The translations under genes and the position numbers were made by a program. Below are positions 54,054-62,392 of a DNA stretch of 64,000 nucleotides, in pieces. The DNA lies in assembly GCF_039523335.1 (NCBI RefSeq), contig NZ_BAAAFC010000001.1, positions 2,418,001 to 2,482,000 of the forward strand, in the 5' to 3' direction. The DNA is from Marinobacter szutsaonensis. Its GTDB lineage: Bacteria; Pseudomonadota; Gammaproteobacteria; Pseudomonadales; Oleiphilaceae. The first letter of the stretch is position 1, and the number at the start of each line of letters is the position of its first letter. A model generated the notes under the pieces. The model was not told the origin of the DNA. It saw only the letters and a list, made by a program, of their open reading frames with translations, and ran no database searches.

Positions 54054-54734
54054 GTGAAAGCACTGGTAATCGAAGACGATAAGGACGTAGCCAATTACCT
54101 GGTAAAGGGACTGAAAGAATCCGATTTCGTTGTGGATCATGCCGCCGATGGTAAGGAAGGCATGATGATGGCGGCCAGTGAAGATTACGACATCATGATC
54201 GTCGACCGGATGCTGCCGGGGATGGATGGGCTGTCCATCATCAAGACCGTCCGTGCCACTGGCAACCAGACCCCGGTGCTCATTCTCAGCGCCCTGGGCG
54301 ACGTGGATGACCGCGTCGAAGGTTTGCGTGGAGGCGGTGATGACTACCTGACCAAGCCGTTCTCGTTTACCGAACTGCTGGCCCGGATCGAGTCCCTGAT
54401 TCGCCGGCATCGCCAGGCTGCCGAGACCGAGACGGTACTTCGGGTCGCGGATCTGGAGATGGATCTGCTCGCCCGCACCGTCAAACGTGCCGGCAAGAAT
54501 ATTGACGTACAGCCGCGGGAATTCCGGTTGCTGGAATACCTGATGCGTAATGCCGGGCAGGTGGTGACCCGGACCATGCTGCTCGAGAAAGTCTGGGACT
54601 ATCATTTCGACCCCCAGACCAACGTGATTGACGTTCACATCAGCCGCCTGCGCGCCAAGATCGACAAGGAATTCGATACACCCTTGCTGCAAACCATCCG
54701 GGGTGCAGGATACATGCTGCGTGAAACTGCTTAG
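54054..54734 (+). CDS. OmpR-family response regulator
   Basis: 226 residues from GTG at 54054, preceded by AGGAGGGG. The receiver has ALVIEDDKDVANYL, the phosphoacceptor Asp in IMIVDRMLPGMDGL (about 51) and Lys in YLTKPFSFTELLAR (about 101). The winged-helix output domain runs from about 127 to 223, ending LLQTIRGAGYMLRE. It overlaps the sensor gene by 14 bases. The stimulus is unknown; the closest branch I recognise is the TctD/CzcR-like group. Confidence 0.95.
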   Translation: MKALVIEDDKDVANYLVKGLKESDFVVDHAADGKEGMMMAASEDYDIMIVDRMLPGMDGLSIIKTVRATGNQTPVLILSALGDVDDRVEGLRGGGDDYLTKPFSFTELLARIESLIRRHRQAAETETVLRVADLEMDLLARTVKRAGKNIDVQPREFRLLEYLMRNAGQVVTRTMLLEKVWDYHFDPQTNVIDVHISRLRAKIDKEFDTPLLQTIRGAGYMLRETA

Positions 54735-56199
54735 TCAGCTCAGAACCTCTACTTTCCAGCTCGCCCTGCTGTACATGGTGGTTTTTGCCACCTCGGTATT
54801 CCTGTTACTGGCCTTCATCTACTGGCGTACAGCAGGCTTCATGACCGCCCAGACCGACCAGACCATCGAGGCGGAAATCGCCGGTCTGGCGGAGCAGTAC
54901 CGGGGCCGGGGTGTAAATGGCCTGATCACCATCATCCGGGAGCGGGTTGCCCGGGACCCCAACGCCAAATCCATCTATCTGCTGACCACCGACGACTTCC
55001 TCAAGCTGGCCGGCAACATTGAGGCCTGGCCGGAAGGCAGCCGTTCGGAAAGCGGCTGGATCAATTTCACCCTGAACGAATCCGTTGGCTGGACCGGACC
55101 GGAGCGGCTGGCCCGTGCCCGGATTTTCGAGGTCCAGGGCGGGTTGCGCCTGTTGGTCGGCCGGGATGTGGATGAACTGACTAACCTCAAGCGGGTGATC
55201 GAAACCGCCATCAACTGGGGCATGGGCATCACCCTGGCTCTGGCCCTGCTCGGCGGTTTCTTGATGAGCCGCAGCACTACTCGGCGGATCGAGGTAATCA
55301 ACAATACTTCCCGGCGGATCATGAACGGTCACCTGTCTCTGCGCATACCCACCCGGGGCACTGACGACGACTTTGACCAGTTGGCGGAAAACCTCAACCA
55401 GATGCTGGACCGGATCGTGTACCTGATGGAGGGTATCCGTCACGTTTCCGACAGCATTGCCCATGACCTGCGGACGCCACTCACGCGGCTTCGCAACCAG
55501 CTGGAAAACACCCTGATCACGGTGGATGACGACGAGGCGAGGGAGCATGTCGGCCAGGCGGTCGCCGAGGCGGACCAGCTGCTGGCTACCTTCAATGCCC
55601 TGCTGCGGATCGCCCGTCTGGAAACCCGGGGCAATGCTGCGGACATGAAAGCGGTCTCCCTGGACGAACTGGTTTCAGATGCCTGCGAACTCTACGAAGC
55701 GCTGGCGGAAGACAAGGAGCAGAACTTCGAGCAGTCCCTGGCCAAGGGCGTGATGATCGAAGGGGATCGGGACCTGCTGTTCCAGATGGTCAGTAACCTG
55801 ATTGATAACGCCATCAAGTACACGCCGGAGAAAGGCCGGATCGGTATTGTGGTGAGGCGTGAAGGCAATGAGGCTATCTTCGAAGTCCAGGACAGCGGTA
55901 TCGGTATTCCCGATGATGAAAAGGATCAGGTATTCCAGCGGTTCTACCGGGTCGGCAAGAGCCGGTCACTGCCCGGTAACGGTCTGGGTCTGAGCCTGGT
56001 CAGCGCGGTGGCAGAAATCCACCAGGGGCGGATCGTTCTGAGTGATACCTACCCGGGAGAGGAATCACCGGGGTTGACCGTAACGGTACGGATGCCGGCT
56101 TTCACCGCCGCCCGGAAACGGATCAAGGCGACCCAGGCAGAATCGGGAGAAGCTGCCGGTGCGGAAACCAAGGCACCGGCAGAAACGTCAGGCCACTGA
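54721..56199 (+). CDS. Membrane sensor histidine kinase
   Basis: 492 residues from GTG at 54721 (V-K-L-L-S-Q). Two membrane helices, about 14-36 and 160-182, bracket a periplasmic sensor part. A HAMP domain follows (about 183-235), then the H-box SDSIAHDLRTPLTRLRNQLE (His near 248), N-box LIDNAIKYTPEKG and G-boxes VQDSGIGIPDDEKD and GNGLGLSLV. It is coupled to the upstream regulator. The Ala/Glu-rich tail ends with AETKAPAETSGH. Confidence 0.95.
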   Translation: MKLLSQLRTSTFQLALLYMVVFATSVFLLLAFIYWRTAGFMTAQTDQTIEAEIAGLAEQYRGRGVNGLITIIRERVARDPNAKSIYLLTTDDFLKLAGNIEAWPEGSRSESGWINFTLNESVGWTGPERLARARIFEVQGGLRLLVGRDVDELTNLKRVIETAINWGMGITLALALLGGFLMSRSTTRRIEVINNTSRRIMNGHLSLRIPTRGTDDDFDQLAENLNQMLDRIVYLMEGIRHVSDSIAHDLRTPLTRLRNQLENTLITVDDDEAREHVGQAVAEADQLLATFNALLRIARLETRGNAADMKAVSLDELVSDACELYEALAEDKEQNFEQSLAKGVMIEGDRDLLFQMVSNLIDNAIKYTPEKGRIGIVVRREGNEAIFEVQDSGIGIPDDEKDQVFQRFYRVGKSRSLPGNGLGLSLVSAVAEIHQGRIVLSDTYPGEESPGLTVTVRMPAFTAARKRIKATQAESGEAAGAETKAPAETSGH

Positions 56200-56481
56200 T
56201 TACTGGCTGGCGCGGAACCGGTTGAAGCGGTCTCGAACCGGACCAATCACGGCATCCGCCCGGCTCTCAACGTTATGGGCCAGGTGCTCGAACTGGGAGC
56301 GCCGGCGGTCCACCTTCGCCTGAATGCTGTCCCACTCGCCTTCCCAGAGCTTTTGTTCGGCGAACAGGAAAGCGGCCAGGTTGTGGCGATTGATCTTGCT
56401 GGTCACGCCCAGCTGGTCAAGCCGGTAACCCACCGTGTCGACGCCATTGAGCGCCAGCTGCATGAGTTTCTGTGTGTTCAT
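56200..56481 (-). CDS. Small helical protein of unknown function
   Basis: 93 residues from the ATG at 56481 (MNTQKLMQLALNG), with GGAG 8 bases upstream; eight residues could precede it in frame but lack a site. It is amphipathic and helical with no signal peptide, for example LWEGEWDSIQAKVDRRRSQFEHLA. Its stop directly abuts the kinase stop, tail to tail. A phasin-like role is possible but not supported by a clear motif. Confidence 0.7.
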   Translation of the reverse strand: MNTQKLMQLALNGVDTVGYRLDQLGVTSKINRHNLAAFLFAEQKLWEGEWDSIQAKVDRRRSQFEHLAHNVESRADAVIGPVRDRFNRFRASQ

Positions 56482-56599
56482 GGTCGGATCTCCGTCAGTA
56501 TCCAATCGATCGAAAATGCTATTACCCGAACGCTAACGCCGTTGCTCTAGGCTGTGCAACCTAATTTGGACCGGGTCAAAGCCTGTCAAAAAGGTAATT

Positions 56600-56727
56600 C
56601 GCTGGCCACAGCGGGGTAATGTGATGTGTGGAGAATGAGTATTGTAGACAGGAAGGAGCGGTAGCAACCGCTTGCTTCTCCCTCCAGCACAGCGCTAGCC
56701 TTAACCCCGTTCTTACGGGGTTTTTTT
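56600..56727 (+). ncRNA. Candidate small RNA or attenuator leader upstream of greB
   Basis: A small hairpin (AGCGGT-AGCA-ACCGCT, 56657-56672) is followed by a spaced structure and a canonical terminator at 56703-56727, in a gap with no protein gene. The 5' end is not defined; no clear promoter is visible. It may be an independent small RNA or the leader of greB. Confidence 0.4.
56703..56727 (+). terminator. Intrinsic terminator upstream of greB
   Basis: AACCCCG and CGGGGTT (56703-56709 with 56716-56722) are a 7-bp stem with TTTTTTT (56721-56727). It ends only 43 bases before the greB start. Confidence 0.85.
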
Positions 56728-56770
56728 ATGGCCGTTTCCCGGTCCAGTGCAACACAGGAATCACACCGAA

Positions 56771-57286
56771 ATGAATCAGGCATCCGGTAATGGCGGTGCC
56801 CGGCCGCGCTATATCACGCCAGAGGGCGAACAGGCGCTCCGCAAAGAGCTGCAATACCTGTGGAAGGAGAAACGCCCGCAGGTGACCCAGGCCGTGCGCG
56901 AGGCCGCTGCCCTCGGCGATCGTTCGGAAAACGCCGAGTATATCTATGGCAAGAAGCAGCTGCGGGAGATCGACCGGCGGGTCCGCTTTCTCAGCAAGCG
57001 TCTGGAGGAGGTCACCGTTGTCGATCGGCTTCCGGAGCAGCGGGACCAGGTCTTCTTCGGCGCCTGGGTGACCATCGAGGAGGAGGATGGCAGGGAGCAG
57101 ACCTTCCGGCTGGTGGGGGCCGACGAGTTCGATCTCAACAAGGGCTATCTCAGCATCAACTCACCCATGGCCCGGGCCCTGATTGGCAAGCACCTGGACG
57201 ATGAAGTCAGCGTGCGCACCCCGGAAGGGTTCAAGTCGGTGTTCATTACCGGGATCCATTACGGATCGGCCCCGGAAGACAAGTGA
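56771..57286 (+). CDS. greB: Transcription elongation factor GreB
   Basis: 171 residues from the ATG at 56771 (MNQASGNGG). The Gre coiled-coil domain has YITPEGEQALRKELQYLWKEKRPQVTQ and the acidic tip region LGDRSENAEYIYGKKQLREIDRR, whose D/E residues support RNA-polymerase transcript cleavage. The C-terminal FKBP-like domain follows (VTIEEEDGREQTFRLVG). The patterns KEKRP and YIYGKK point to GreB rather than GreA. A terminator lies just upstream. Confidence 0.95.
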   Translation: MNQASGNGGARPRYITPEGEQALRKELQYLWKEKRPQVTQAVREAAALGDRSENAEYIYGKKQLREIDRRVRFLSKRLEEVTVVDRLPEQRDQVFFGAWVTIEEEDGREQTFRLVGADEFDLNKGYLSINSPMARALIGKHLDDEVSVRTPEGFKSVFITGIHYGSAPEDK

Positions 57287-57353
57287 AGGGCGTCACATTC
57301 CCGTCGACTGATCCGGCAACCTTTGTGATATGTCGCTAGACTGTTCAAAAATT

Positions 57354-57368
57354 GTCACATCATGTGAC
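57354..57368. promoter_or_regulatory. Perfect 15-base palindrome upstream of the exported-protein gene
   Basis: GTCACAT-C-ATGTGAC lies 32-46 bases before the ATG at 57400. Its symmetry and position suggest a repressor or activator site. The binding protein is not known. Confidence 0.45.
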
Positions 57369-57399
57369 CGGGACAGGGTGGTCTGACGGGGTTACGGAA

Positions 57400-57870
57400 A
57401 TGGTTTTTCAGGGTCTGGACGTTCGCATTTTTCACTGGCGCACCGGGTTGCTGGCGGGAATCCTGGTGCTTGCTGCAGTGTCGGGGCCTGCGCTGGGTCA
57501 GTCTGATGACGAATCCTCGGTCGAGAACGGGGACGCATTCATCTACGAGGAACGCTCTACCATCGATACCATCCCCCTGCGTTCGATCGAGGAGGACGCC
57601 CTGGCCAACACGGTTGTCGAAGGAGGGCTGGCAGCGCCGGCCGAAGGCGTGGCGGTCAAACCCCGGTCCGAGGATGACTTCTATCTGGACCCGTTAGCCC
57701 TGCAGCCCCGGGATGAGCGAACCGACCTGGGACGCTCGGAGATTCCGGTGGATATCCGTTTCAGTAATCCCAAGTCCGTGCCGGGCCAGACCCACAGCAA
57801 CAACTACGTGATCCGGCCGCCGGAGAACCGCACCTACGACACGCTCAACACCAACCTGATCGAACGCTGA
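57400..57870 (+). CDS. Exported protein of unknown function
   Basis: 156 residues from the ATG at 57400 (MVFQGLDVRIFHW); an in-frame upstream TTG would extend it but would read across the palindrome. A signal peptide spans about 1-34 (LVLAAVSGPALG). The rest is acidic and low in hydrophobicity (DESSVENGDAFIYEERSTIDTIPLRS), ending with PENRTYDTLNTNLIER. No domain was recognised. A small converging gene follows after 11 bases. Confidence 0.65.
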   Translation: MVFQGLDVRIFHWRTGLLAGILVLAAVSGPALGQSDDESSVENGDAFIYEERSTIDTIPLRSIEEDALANTVVEGGLAAPAEGVAVKPRSEDDFYLDPLALQPRDERTDLGRSEIPVDIRFSNPKSVPGQTHSNNYVIRPPENRTYDTLNTNLIER

Positions 57871-57881
57871 GAAGTGATCGT

Positions 57882-58193
57882 TCAGGCGGCTACGACACCG
57901 CTCAGTTCGGATTTTTCGAGCACCTTCTCGTAGAAGAACGCCAGTGCCTGCCTGGCCTGGTTGAGACGCGCCCGGGACACCCGCATGCCCTCGCTGAGAT
58001 AGCTCAGAAACTGTTGTTGATCCTCGCTTTCCAGGGCCTCGGGGTCCTTGGAATCGTGGAACAGCACGAAACGGGTAATCCAGTGCAGGTAGGTTTGTTC
58101 TGCGCGTTGGTTGAGCTGTTGCTCCCGGATGGCAGCGGTCAGACGACGGACGAGGTCCGGCTGGGATTGCTCCAGTGCCTGGGTGATTGTCAT
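57882..58193 (-). CDS. Solo integrase SAM-like N-terminal domain protein
   Basis: 103 residues. The sequence YLHWITRFVLFHDSKDPEALESED, then QQFLSYL and ARLNQARQALAFFYEKVL, matches the core-binding domain (SAM-like, phage integrase N-terminal domain) of tyrosine recombinases. There is no catalytic domain here or adjacent: no R...HxxR...Y motifs are present in the 140 bases beyond the stop. It could be a remnant of an integrase or a separate DNA-binding protein. It is intact with its own start. Confidence 0.82.
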   Translation of the reverse strand: MTITQALEQSQPDLVRRLTAAIREQQLNQRAEQTYLHWITRFVLFHDSKDPEALESEDQQQFLSYLSEGMRVSRARLNQARQALAFFYEKVLEKSELSGVVAA

Positions 58194-58336
58194 GGGTAAA
58201 ACTCTTCCGCTTGGGATCGTTGTTGTTATGTTGGACGCATCTTATGACAATCTTTTGAACGTCGCAAAATTTTCCTTTTACGGTTTGTAAGCACCTTGTT
58301 ACGGCCTGGAATGCAAACAGCCCAGACCGGTTTTCC

Positions 58337-58792
58337 TCAGATCACGTACATGGCGAGGTTGTCAGCCACGCAGGCGGGTTTGTTCTCACCGCGGATTTCG
58401 ATGGTGGTGCGGTAGGTCGCCAGCACTCGTTTGTCGTCAACCTGTGTCAGGTCCTTCAGTTCCACCTTGCTGCGGATTTCCGCTCCCGCCTTCACCGCCG
58501 CCGGGAACCTCAGCTTGTCCAGGCCATAGTTGATTGTGGCGGAGGTACCAGTGACCTTCAGGGCCTGGCTGTTGAGCATGGGGATCAGGGACGCGGTGAG
58601 GTAGCCGTGAGCCACCGGGCTTTTCCAGAGCGACTCACGCTTCGCCCGCTCGACATCCACGTGGATCCACTGGTGATCGCCGGTGGCATCGGCAAACGCG
58701 TTGATCATGTCCTGGCTGATGGTGGTCCAGGGACTATGGCCGATGACCACGCCCTTGTAGTTCTCCAGGTCGTTGAGCGCGATTGAAACCAT
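58337..58792 (-). CDS. MaoC-like hydratase
   Basis: 151 residues from the ATG at 58792, with AGGAG 6 bases upstream. It has a hot-dog fold with MaoC hydratase motif FADATGDHQWIHVDVERAK, in which Asp and His act as catalytic residues, and AHGYLTASLIPML. It hydrates enoyl-CoA or similar substrates. The end of the class II aldolase gene (stop 58825) is 33 bases upstream, so the two are probably co-transcribed. Confidence 0.92.
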   Translation of the reverse strand: MVSIALNDLENYKGVVIGHSPWTTISQDMINAFADATGDHQWIHVDVERAKRESLWKSPVAHGYLTASLIPMLNSQALKVTGTSATINYGLDKLRFPAAVKAGAEIRSKVELKDLTQVDDKRVLATYRTTIEIRGENKPACVADNLAMYVI

Positions 58793-58824
58793 GGGTTTCT
58801 CCTGACAGTCGGTTGGCGAAGGAA

Positions 58825-59586
58825 TCACACGCCGTAGCCGGGGTTCTTGCTGTCCAGCAGGCGCACCAGTGCCGGCCAGGTCAGCTTGGCAGCCATACCC
58901 AGGGACTGGGACTGTTCCGCGGTCGTCCGGATTGCCTGGTCCGAGGGCAGATGGACCGGACCGCAGCTTTGGGCCTTGACCTGGATCTCGCAGGCCTTCA
59001 TCAGGAAATACAGGTAGGTGAAGGTCTCGGGGACATCCTTGCCGGCGGTCAGTACGCCATGGTTGCGCAGGAGCATCATCGATTTGTCGCCCAGGTCCCG
59101 GATCAGGCGCTCCCGTTCATCCAGATTCAGGGCAACACCCTCGTATTCGTGATAACTCAGGTGCTCCAGGCACAGCATGGCGGTCTGGCTCAACGGCAGT
59201 AGTCCGTCCCGGTGGGCCGAGACGGCGACGCCATCGGCGGCGTGCAGGTGCATGACGGCCCCGGCATCCTCCCGCCCCATGTGGACGGCGCTGTGAATGG
59301 TAAACCCGGCCGGATTGACGCGGCTGATACTGCCGGACTCCACCACCTCGCCATTCTGATCGACTTTCACCAGTGAGGAGGCAGTGATTTCGTGGAACAG
59401 CAGGCCGTAGGGGTTGATCAGGAAATGATGTTCGGGACCGGGTACCCGAGCGGACAGGTGGGTAAAGACCAGGTCGTCCCAACCAAACAGGGCAACCAGC
59501 CGGTAGGCCGCCGCCAGTTCGGTTCTCACCTTCCATTCGGCTTTTTTCAGGTCTGCGGTGTCCAGGGGGGCGGTGTCTGTTGTCAT
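58825..59586 (-). CDS. Class II aldolase/adducin family protein
   Basis: 253 residues from the ATG at 59586 (MTTDTAPLD), with GAGGT upstream; a longer in-frame extension has no such site. The zinc-binding region is HLHAADGVAVSAHRDGLLPL with HLHA, and HG in MMLLRNHGVLTAG near residue 185. Members cleave or form phospho-aldol or hydroxy-acyl bonds, or act as decarboxylases. The substrate is unknown. It has its own promoter region after two terminators. Confidence 0.9.
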   Translation of the reverse strand: MTTDTAPLDTADLKKAEWKVRTELAAAYRLVALFGWDDLVFTHLSARVPGPEHHFLINPYGLLFHEITASSLVKVDQNGEVVESGSISRVNPAGFTIHSAVHMGREDAGAVMHLHAADGVAVSAHRDGLLPLSQTAMLCLEHLSYHEYEGVALNLDERERLIRDLGDKSMMLLRNHGVLTAGKDVPETFTYLYFLMKACEIQVKAQSCGPVHLPSDQAIRTTAEQSQSLGMAAKLTWPALVRLLDSKNPGYGV

Positions 59587-59638
59587 GGTTATCACCTCTG
59601 CAAGAGGACAGCAGGCACGCAGGCCGCTGCCCGGAAAC

Positions 59639-59695
59639 AAAAAAGGGGATGGCTGTTGGGCCACCCCCGAAAAGGCCTCTGACTGGTGAGAGGCC
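59639..59695 (-). terminator. Two tandem terminators after the acyl-CoA dehydrogenase pair
   Basis: On the minus strand a 7-bp stem (59674-59680 with 59689-59695) is followed by TTTT. A second stem, GGGGTGGC with GCCATCCCC (59645-59667), is followed by TTTTTT. They separate the dehydrogenase pair from the aldolase gene. Confidence 0.75.
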
Positions 59696-59717
59696 CCAGG
59701 CTCACTGAAGAAGGGGG

Positions 59718-60860
59718 TTAGCTGGCCTGTAACAGGGTGGCGTAACGCTCTAGGTGGAAATCGTCATCGCCGAGCTGGTGGTTGATCATGATCAGGCGTT
59801 TGGCGTAATGGGCGAAGTTGTATTCCCAGGTCATGCCGATACCGCCGTGGGACTGGATGCCCTGCTCGGAAATGAACTGGCCACTGCGGCCGATCACGTT
59901 CTTGGCTGCGGACAGAATCCGGCGCCGTTCGTCGCTCTGGGGTTCATCGGCCACGCTGGCAGCCAGGATGGCCATGGAGCGGGCCTGCTCCAGTTCCGAC
60001 ATCATGTCTACCATGCGGTGCTGCAGAACCTGGAACCGGCCAATGGGCACACCGAACTGCTTGCGCTGCTTCAGGTACTCCAGGGTCAGATCGCAGGCTA
60101 CTTCCATCACGCCTACAGCCTCGCCACACAGGGCAGCGATAGCGCGACCGGCCTGGTACTCGATAACCCCGGCTCCCTGGCCTTCCTCGCCCAGCAGAGC
60201 ATCTGCGCCAACGGTGACGTTGTTCAGGAACAGGTCGCAGCCCTTGGCGCCGTCGATGGTCGGGTAGGTGCGACGCTCGAGCCCATCGGCATCGGCGGGT
60301 ACCAGGAACAGGCTGATGCCGTCGGCATCCCGGCTGTCGCCGGATGTGCGGGCCGAGACCACCAGTACATCGGCGCAGTGACCGCCGATAACCACGGCCT
60401 TGCGGCCGTTCAGGACATAGTTGTCACCGGACTTTTCGGCACGGGTTTCCACGTCGTTCAGATCGTAGAAGCTCTGGGGCTCCTGCAAACCCACAGCCGC
60501 CCGGGTTTCGCCGCTGGCGATGCCGCCGAGCCACTGCTCTTTCTGCGGGTCATTACCGGACTGGCTGATCAGCCCGCCGCCCAGGACGACCGATTGCAGG
60601 TAGGGTTCGATACACAGGCCACGACCGAGTTCGGTCATCACACTCTGCACTTCCACGCCGCTGCCGCCAAAGCCGCCCAGCTCCTCGGGGAAGGGCACGG
60701 CAGTGAGGCCCAGCTCACCCAGCTGTTTCCAGAAATCCTCACTGAAGCCCAGATCGGATTCGCTGTACTCCAGGCGTTTTTCGAAACTGTACTCACCGCG
60801 TACCAGGCGGGCCACGGTGTCCTGCAACATCTGCTGCTCTTCGTTGAGTCGGAAATCCAT
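59718..60860 (-). CDS. Acyl-CoA dehydrogenase (PimD-like small subunit)
   Basis: 380 residues. The flavin fold starts MDFRLNEEQQMLQDTVARLVR, with LGLTAVPFPEELGGFGGSGVE and, in the C-terminal domain, LKQRKQFGVPIGRFQVLQHRM. The usual catalytic Glu region and acyl-binding SIRTAA-type motif are diverged, as in the small subunits of pimeloyl-CoA dehydrogenase heteromers. It ends 10 bases before the next gene's start on the minus strand (60871), indicating a shared transcript. Confidence 0.9.
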   Translation of the reverse strand: MDFRLNEEQQMLQDTVARLVRGEYSFEKRLEYSESDLGFSEDFWKQLGELGLTAVPFPEELGGFGGSGVEVQSVMTELGRGLCIEPYLQSVVLGGGLISQSGNDPQKEQWLGGIASGETRAAVGLQEPQSFYDLNDVETRAEKSGDNYVLNGRKAVVIGGHCADVLVVSARTSGDSRDADGISLFLVPADADGLERRTYPTIDGAKGCDLFLNNVTVGADALLGEEGQGAGVIEYQAGRAIAALCGEAVGVMEVACDLTLEYLKQRKQFGVPIGRFQVLQHRMVDMMSELEQARSMAILAASVADEPQSDERRRILSAAKNVIGRSGQFISEQGIQSHGGIGMTWEYNFAHYAKRLIMINHQLGDDDFHLERYATLLQAS

Positions 60861-60870
60861 GGTCGCCTCC

Positions 60871-62067
60871 TTAAAGCCCGAGAATCATTTTCGACACGAT
60901 GTTCTTCTGGATCTCGTTGGACCCGCCGAAAATCGACAGCTTGCGGTTGTTGAAGTACTGGGCTGCCAACGGGGCGGCGTTTTTGTCCGAGAGGAAGTCG
61001 CCGTCGTAGTCCAGATCCAGCTCTTCTTCCACGAACGGGATCGCGTAGGGGCCGATGGCCCGGCGGGCCAGATCATTGATGGCCTGACGGATCTCGGTAC
61101 CGCGGACCTTGAGCATGGAGCTCTCCGCCCCGGGCATACCGCCGCCCTCGACCGAGGCAACGATACGCAGGTTGCTGATTGCCGCTGCCATAAGGTCAAT
61201 GTCCACCTGGGCAATGCGTTGGCTGAAAGCAGTATCCTCGATCAGCGGCTTGCCGTTCTTCAGGCGGCGCGAAGCCAGCTCCTTGAGGTGCTGAAGGGCC
61301 GCCTTGGACAGACCGATCCCGGCCAGACCGGTCCGCTCGTAGGTGAGCAGATACTTGGCGTAGGTCCAGCCCTTGTCTTCCTCGCCCACCAGGTTTTCCG
61401 CCGGCACTTTCACGTCCTCGAAGAACACCTCGTTCACTTCGTGCTCGCCATCGAGGGTGATGATCGGCCGCACGGTGATGCCGGGCGTGTTCATGTCGAT
61501 CAGCAGGAAGGAGATGCCCTCCTGGGCTTTTACCTCGGTATTGGTGCGCACCAGACAGAAAATCATGTTGGCGTGCTGACCGAGGGTGGTCCAGGTCTTC
61601 TGGCCGTTGACGATGTAATGGTCTCCCTCGCGGACAGCGCGGGTTTTCAGGGACGCCAGGTCAGAACCGGCACCGGGCTCGGAGTAGCCCTGGCACCACC
61701 AGTCCTCACCACTGAGGATGCGGGGCAGATACTTCTGTTTCTGCTCTTCGGTGCCGAACTTGATGATCACCGGGGCGACCATGTTGACGCCGAAGGGAAT
61801 GGAGCGAGGTACCCCATACCGGCAGGATTCTTCATCCCAGATGTGCTTCTGAACCGGGGTCCATTTCACACCGCCGTATTCTTCCGGCCAGTGAGTGGCG
61901 TACCAGCCCTGTTCGCTCAGGATTTTCTGCCAGCGCTGGTGGTCCTCTTTGGACAGCCGGCGGAACCCTTTCACCTTGGCGGCGATATCCGCCGGTAACT
62001 TCTCATCCAGGAACGCGCGCACTTCGTCACGGAAGGCCAGTTCCTCGGCCGTGTAGTTCATGTTCAT
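60871..62067 (-). CDS. Acyl-CoA dehydrogenase (PimC-like large subunit)
   Basis: 398 residues, start ATG at 62067 with GAGG 8 bases upstream. Family marks are LAFRDEVRAFLDEKLP, WYATHWPEEYGGVKWTPVQ, GYSEPGAGSDLASLKTRAVR with the FAD/substrate region, and GLSKAALQHLKELASRRLKNG. With the previous gene it forms a PimC/PimD-like pair, which in the model family handles dicarboxylic or branched acyl-CoA substrates. The divergent DcaP-type porin fits that uptake theme. Confidence 0.9.
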   Translation of the reverse strand: MNMNYTAEELAFRDEVRAFLDEKLPADIAAKVKGFRRLSKEDHQRWQKILSEQGWYATHWPEEYGGVKWTPVQKHIWDEESCRYGVPRSIPFGVNMVAPVIIKFGTEEQKQKYLPRILSGEDWWCQGYSEPGAGSDLASLKTRAVREGDHYIVNGQKTWTTLGQHANMIFCLVRTNTEVKAQEGISFLLIDMNTPGITVRPIITLDGEHEVNEVFFEDVKVPAENLVGEEDKGWTYAKYLLTYERTGLAGIGLSKAALQHLKELASRRLKNGKPLIEDTAFSQRIAQVDIDLMAAAISNLRIVASVEGGGMPGAESSMLKVRGTEIRQAINDLARRAIGPYAIPFVEEELDLDYDGDFLSDKNAAPLAAQYFNNRKLSIFGGSNEIQKNIVSKMILGL

Positions 62068-62392
62068 GGGATAGCCTCTTTTGCATTACAGCGAAAATAT
62101 ATACCGCATAGCAGAATTACTCAATGATCCTGCAATTTCCGGGGCTGTGTCAATGATAAGTGAAATACGAAAACACCTAGCGAACGAACAATTTCATAAA
62201 AATAAGTTTCGCTCCTTGTTGATGCAGAGACGTTTGTCTATATTGTCTCACTCGGAAGTCGGTACTGCTAAGCGGAATTAAAAATCATATAAAGATCGCT
62301 CTGCGAAACAAGGTTTGAGTTCTGCTGGTATGGCCCGGCACCGGAAAGACCAACAACAACGACATCAACCGATTCCGATACGAGGTCAAGAG
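62068..62392. promoter_or_regulatory. Divergent AT-rich region between acyl-CoA dehydrogenase and porin genes
   Basis: 325 bases, clearly more AT-rich than its surroundings, expected to hold promoters for both transcripts. I recognised no operator. A short open frame (62081-62281, 66 codons from TTG) runs through it without a convincing ribosome site; I do not call it a gene. Confidence 0.5.

Noticed and set aside
56600..56727. tRNA, 4.5S RNA or tmRNA in the gap before greB
   Set aside because: No cloverleaf, and no SRP or tmRNA signature could be matched; only hairpins and a terminator are visible.
59754..61998. Long plus-strand open frames opposite the acyl-CoA dehydrogenases
   Set aside because: Both dehydrogenases are well supported on the minus strand; the opposite frames lack domains and ribosome sites.
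62081..62281. 66-codon open frame in the AT-rich divergent region
   Set aside because: It starts with TTG, has no convincing ribosome site and lies where promoters are expected; kept only as a remark.
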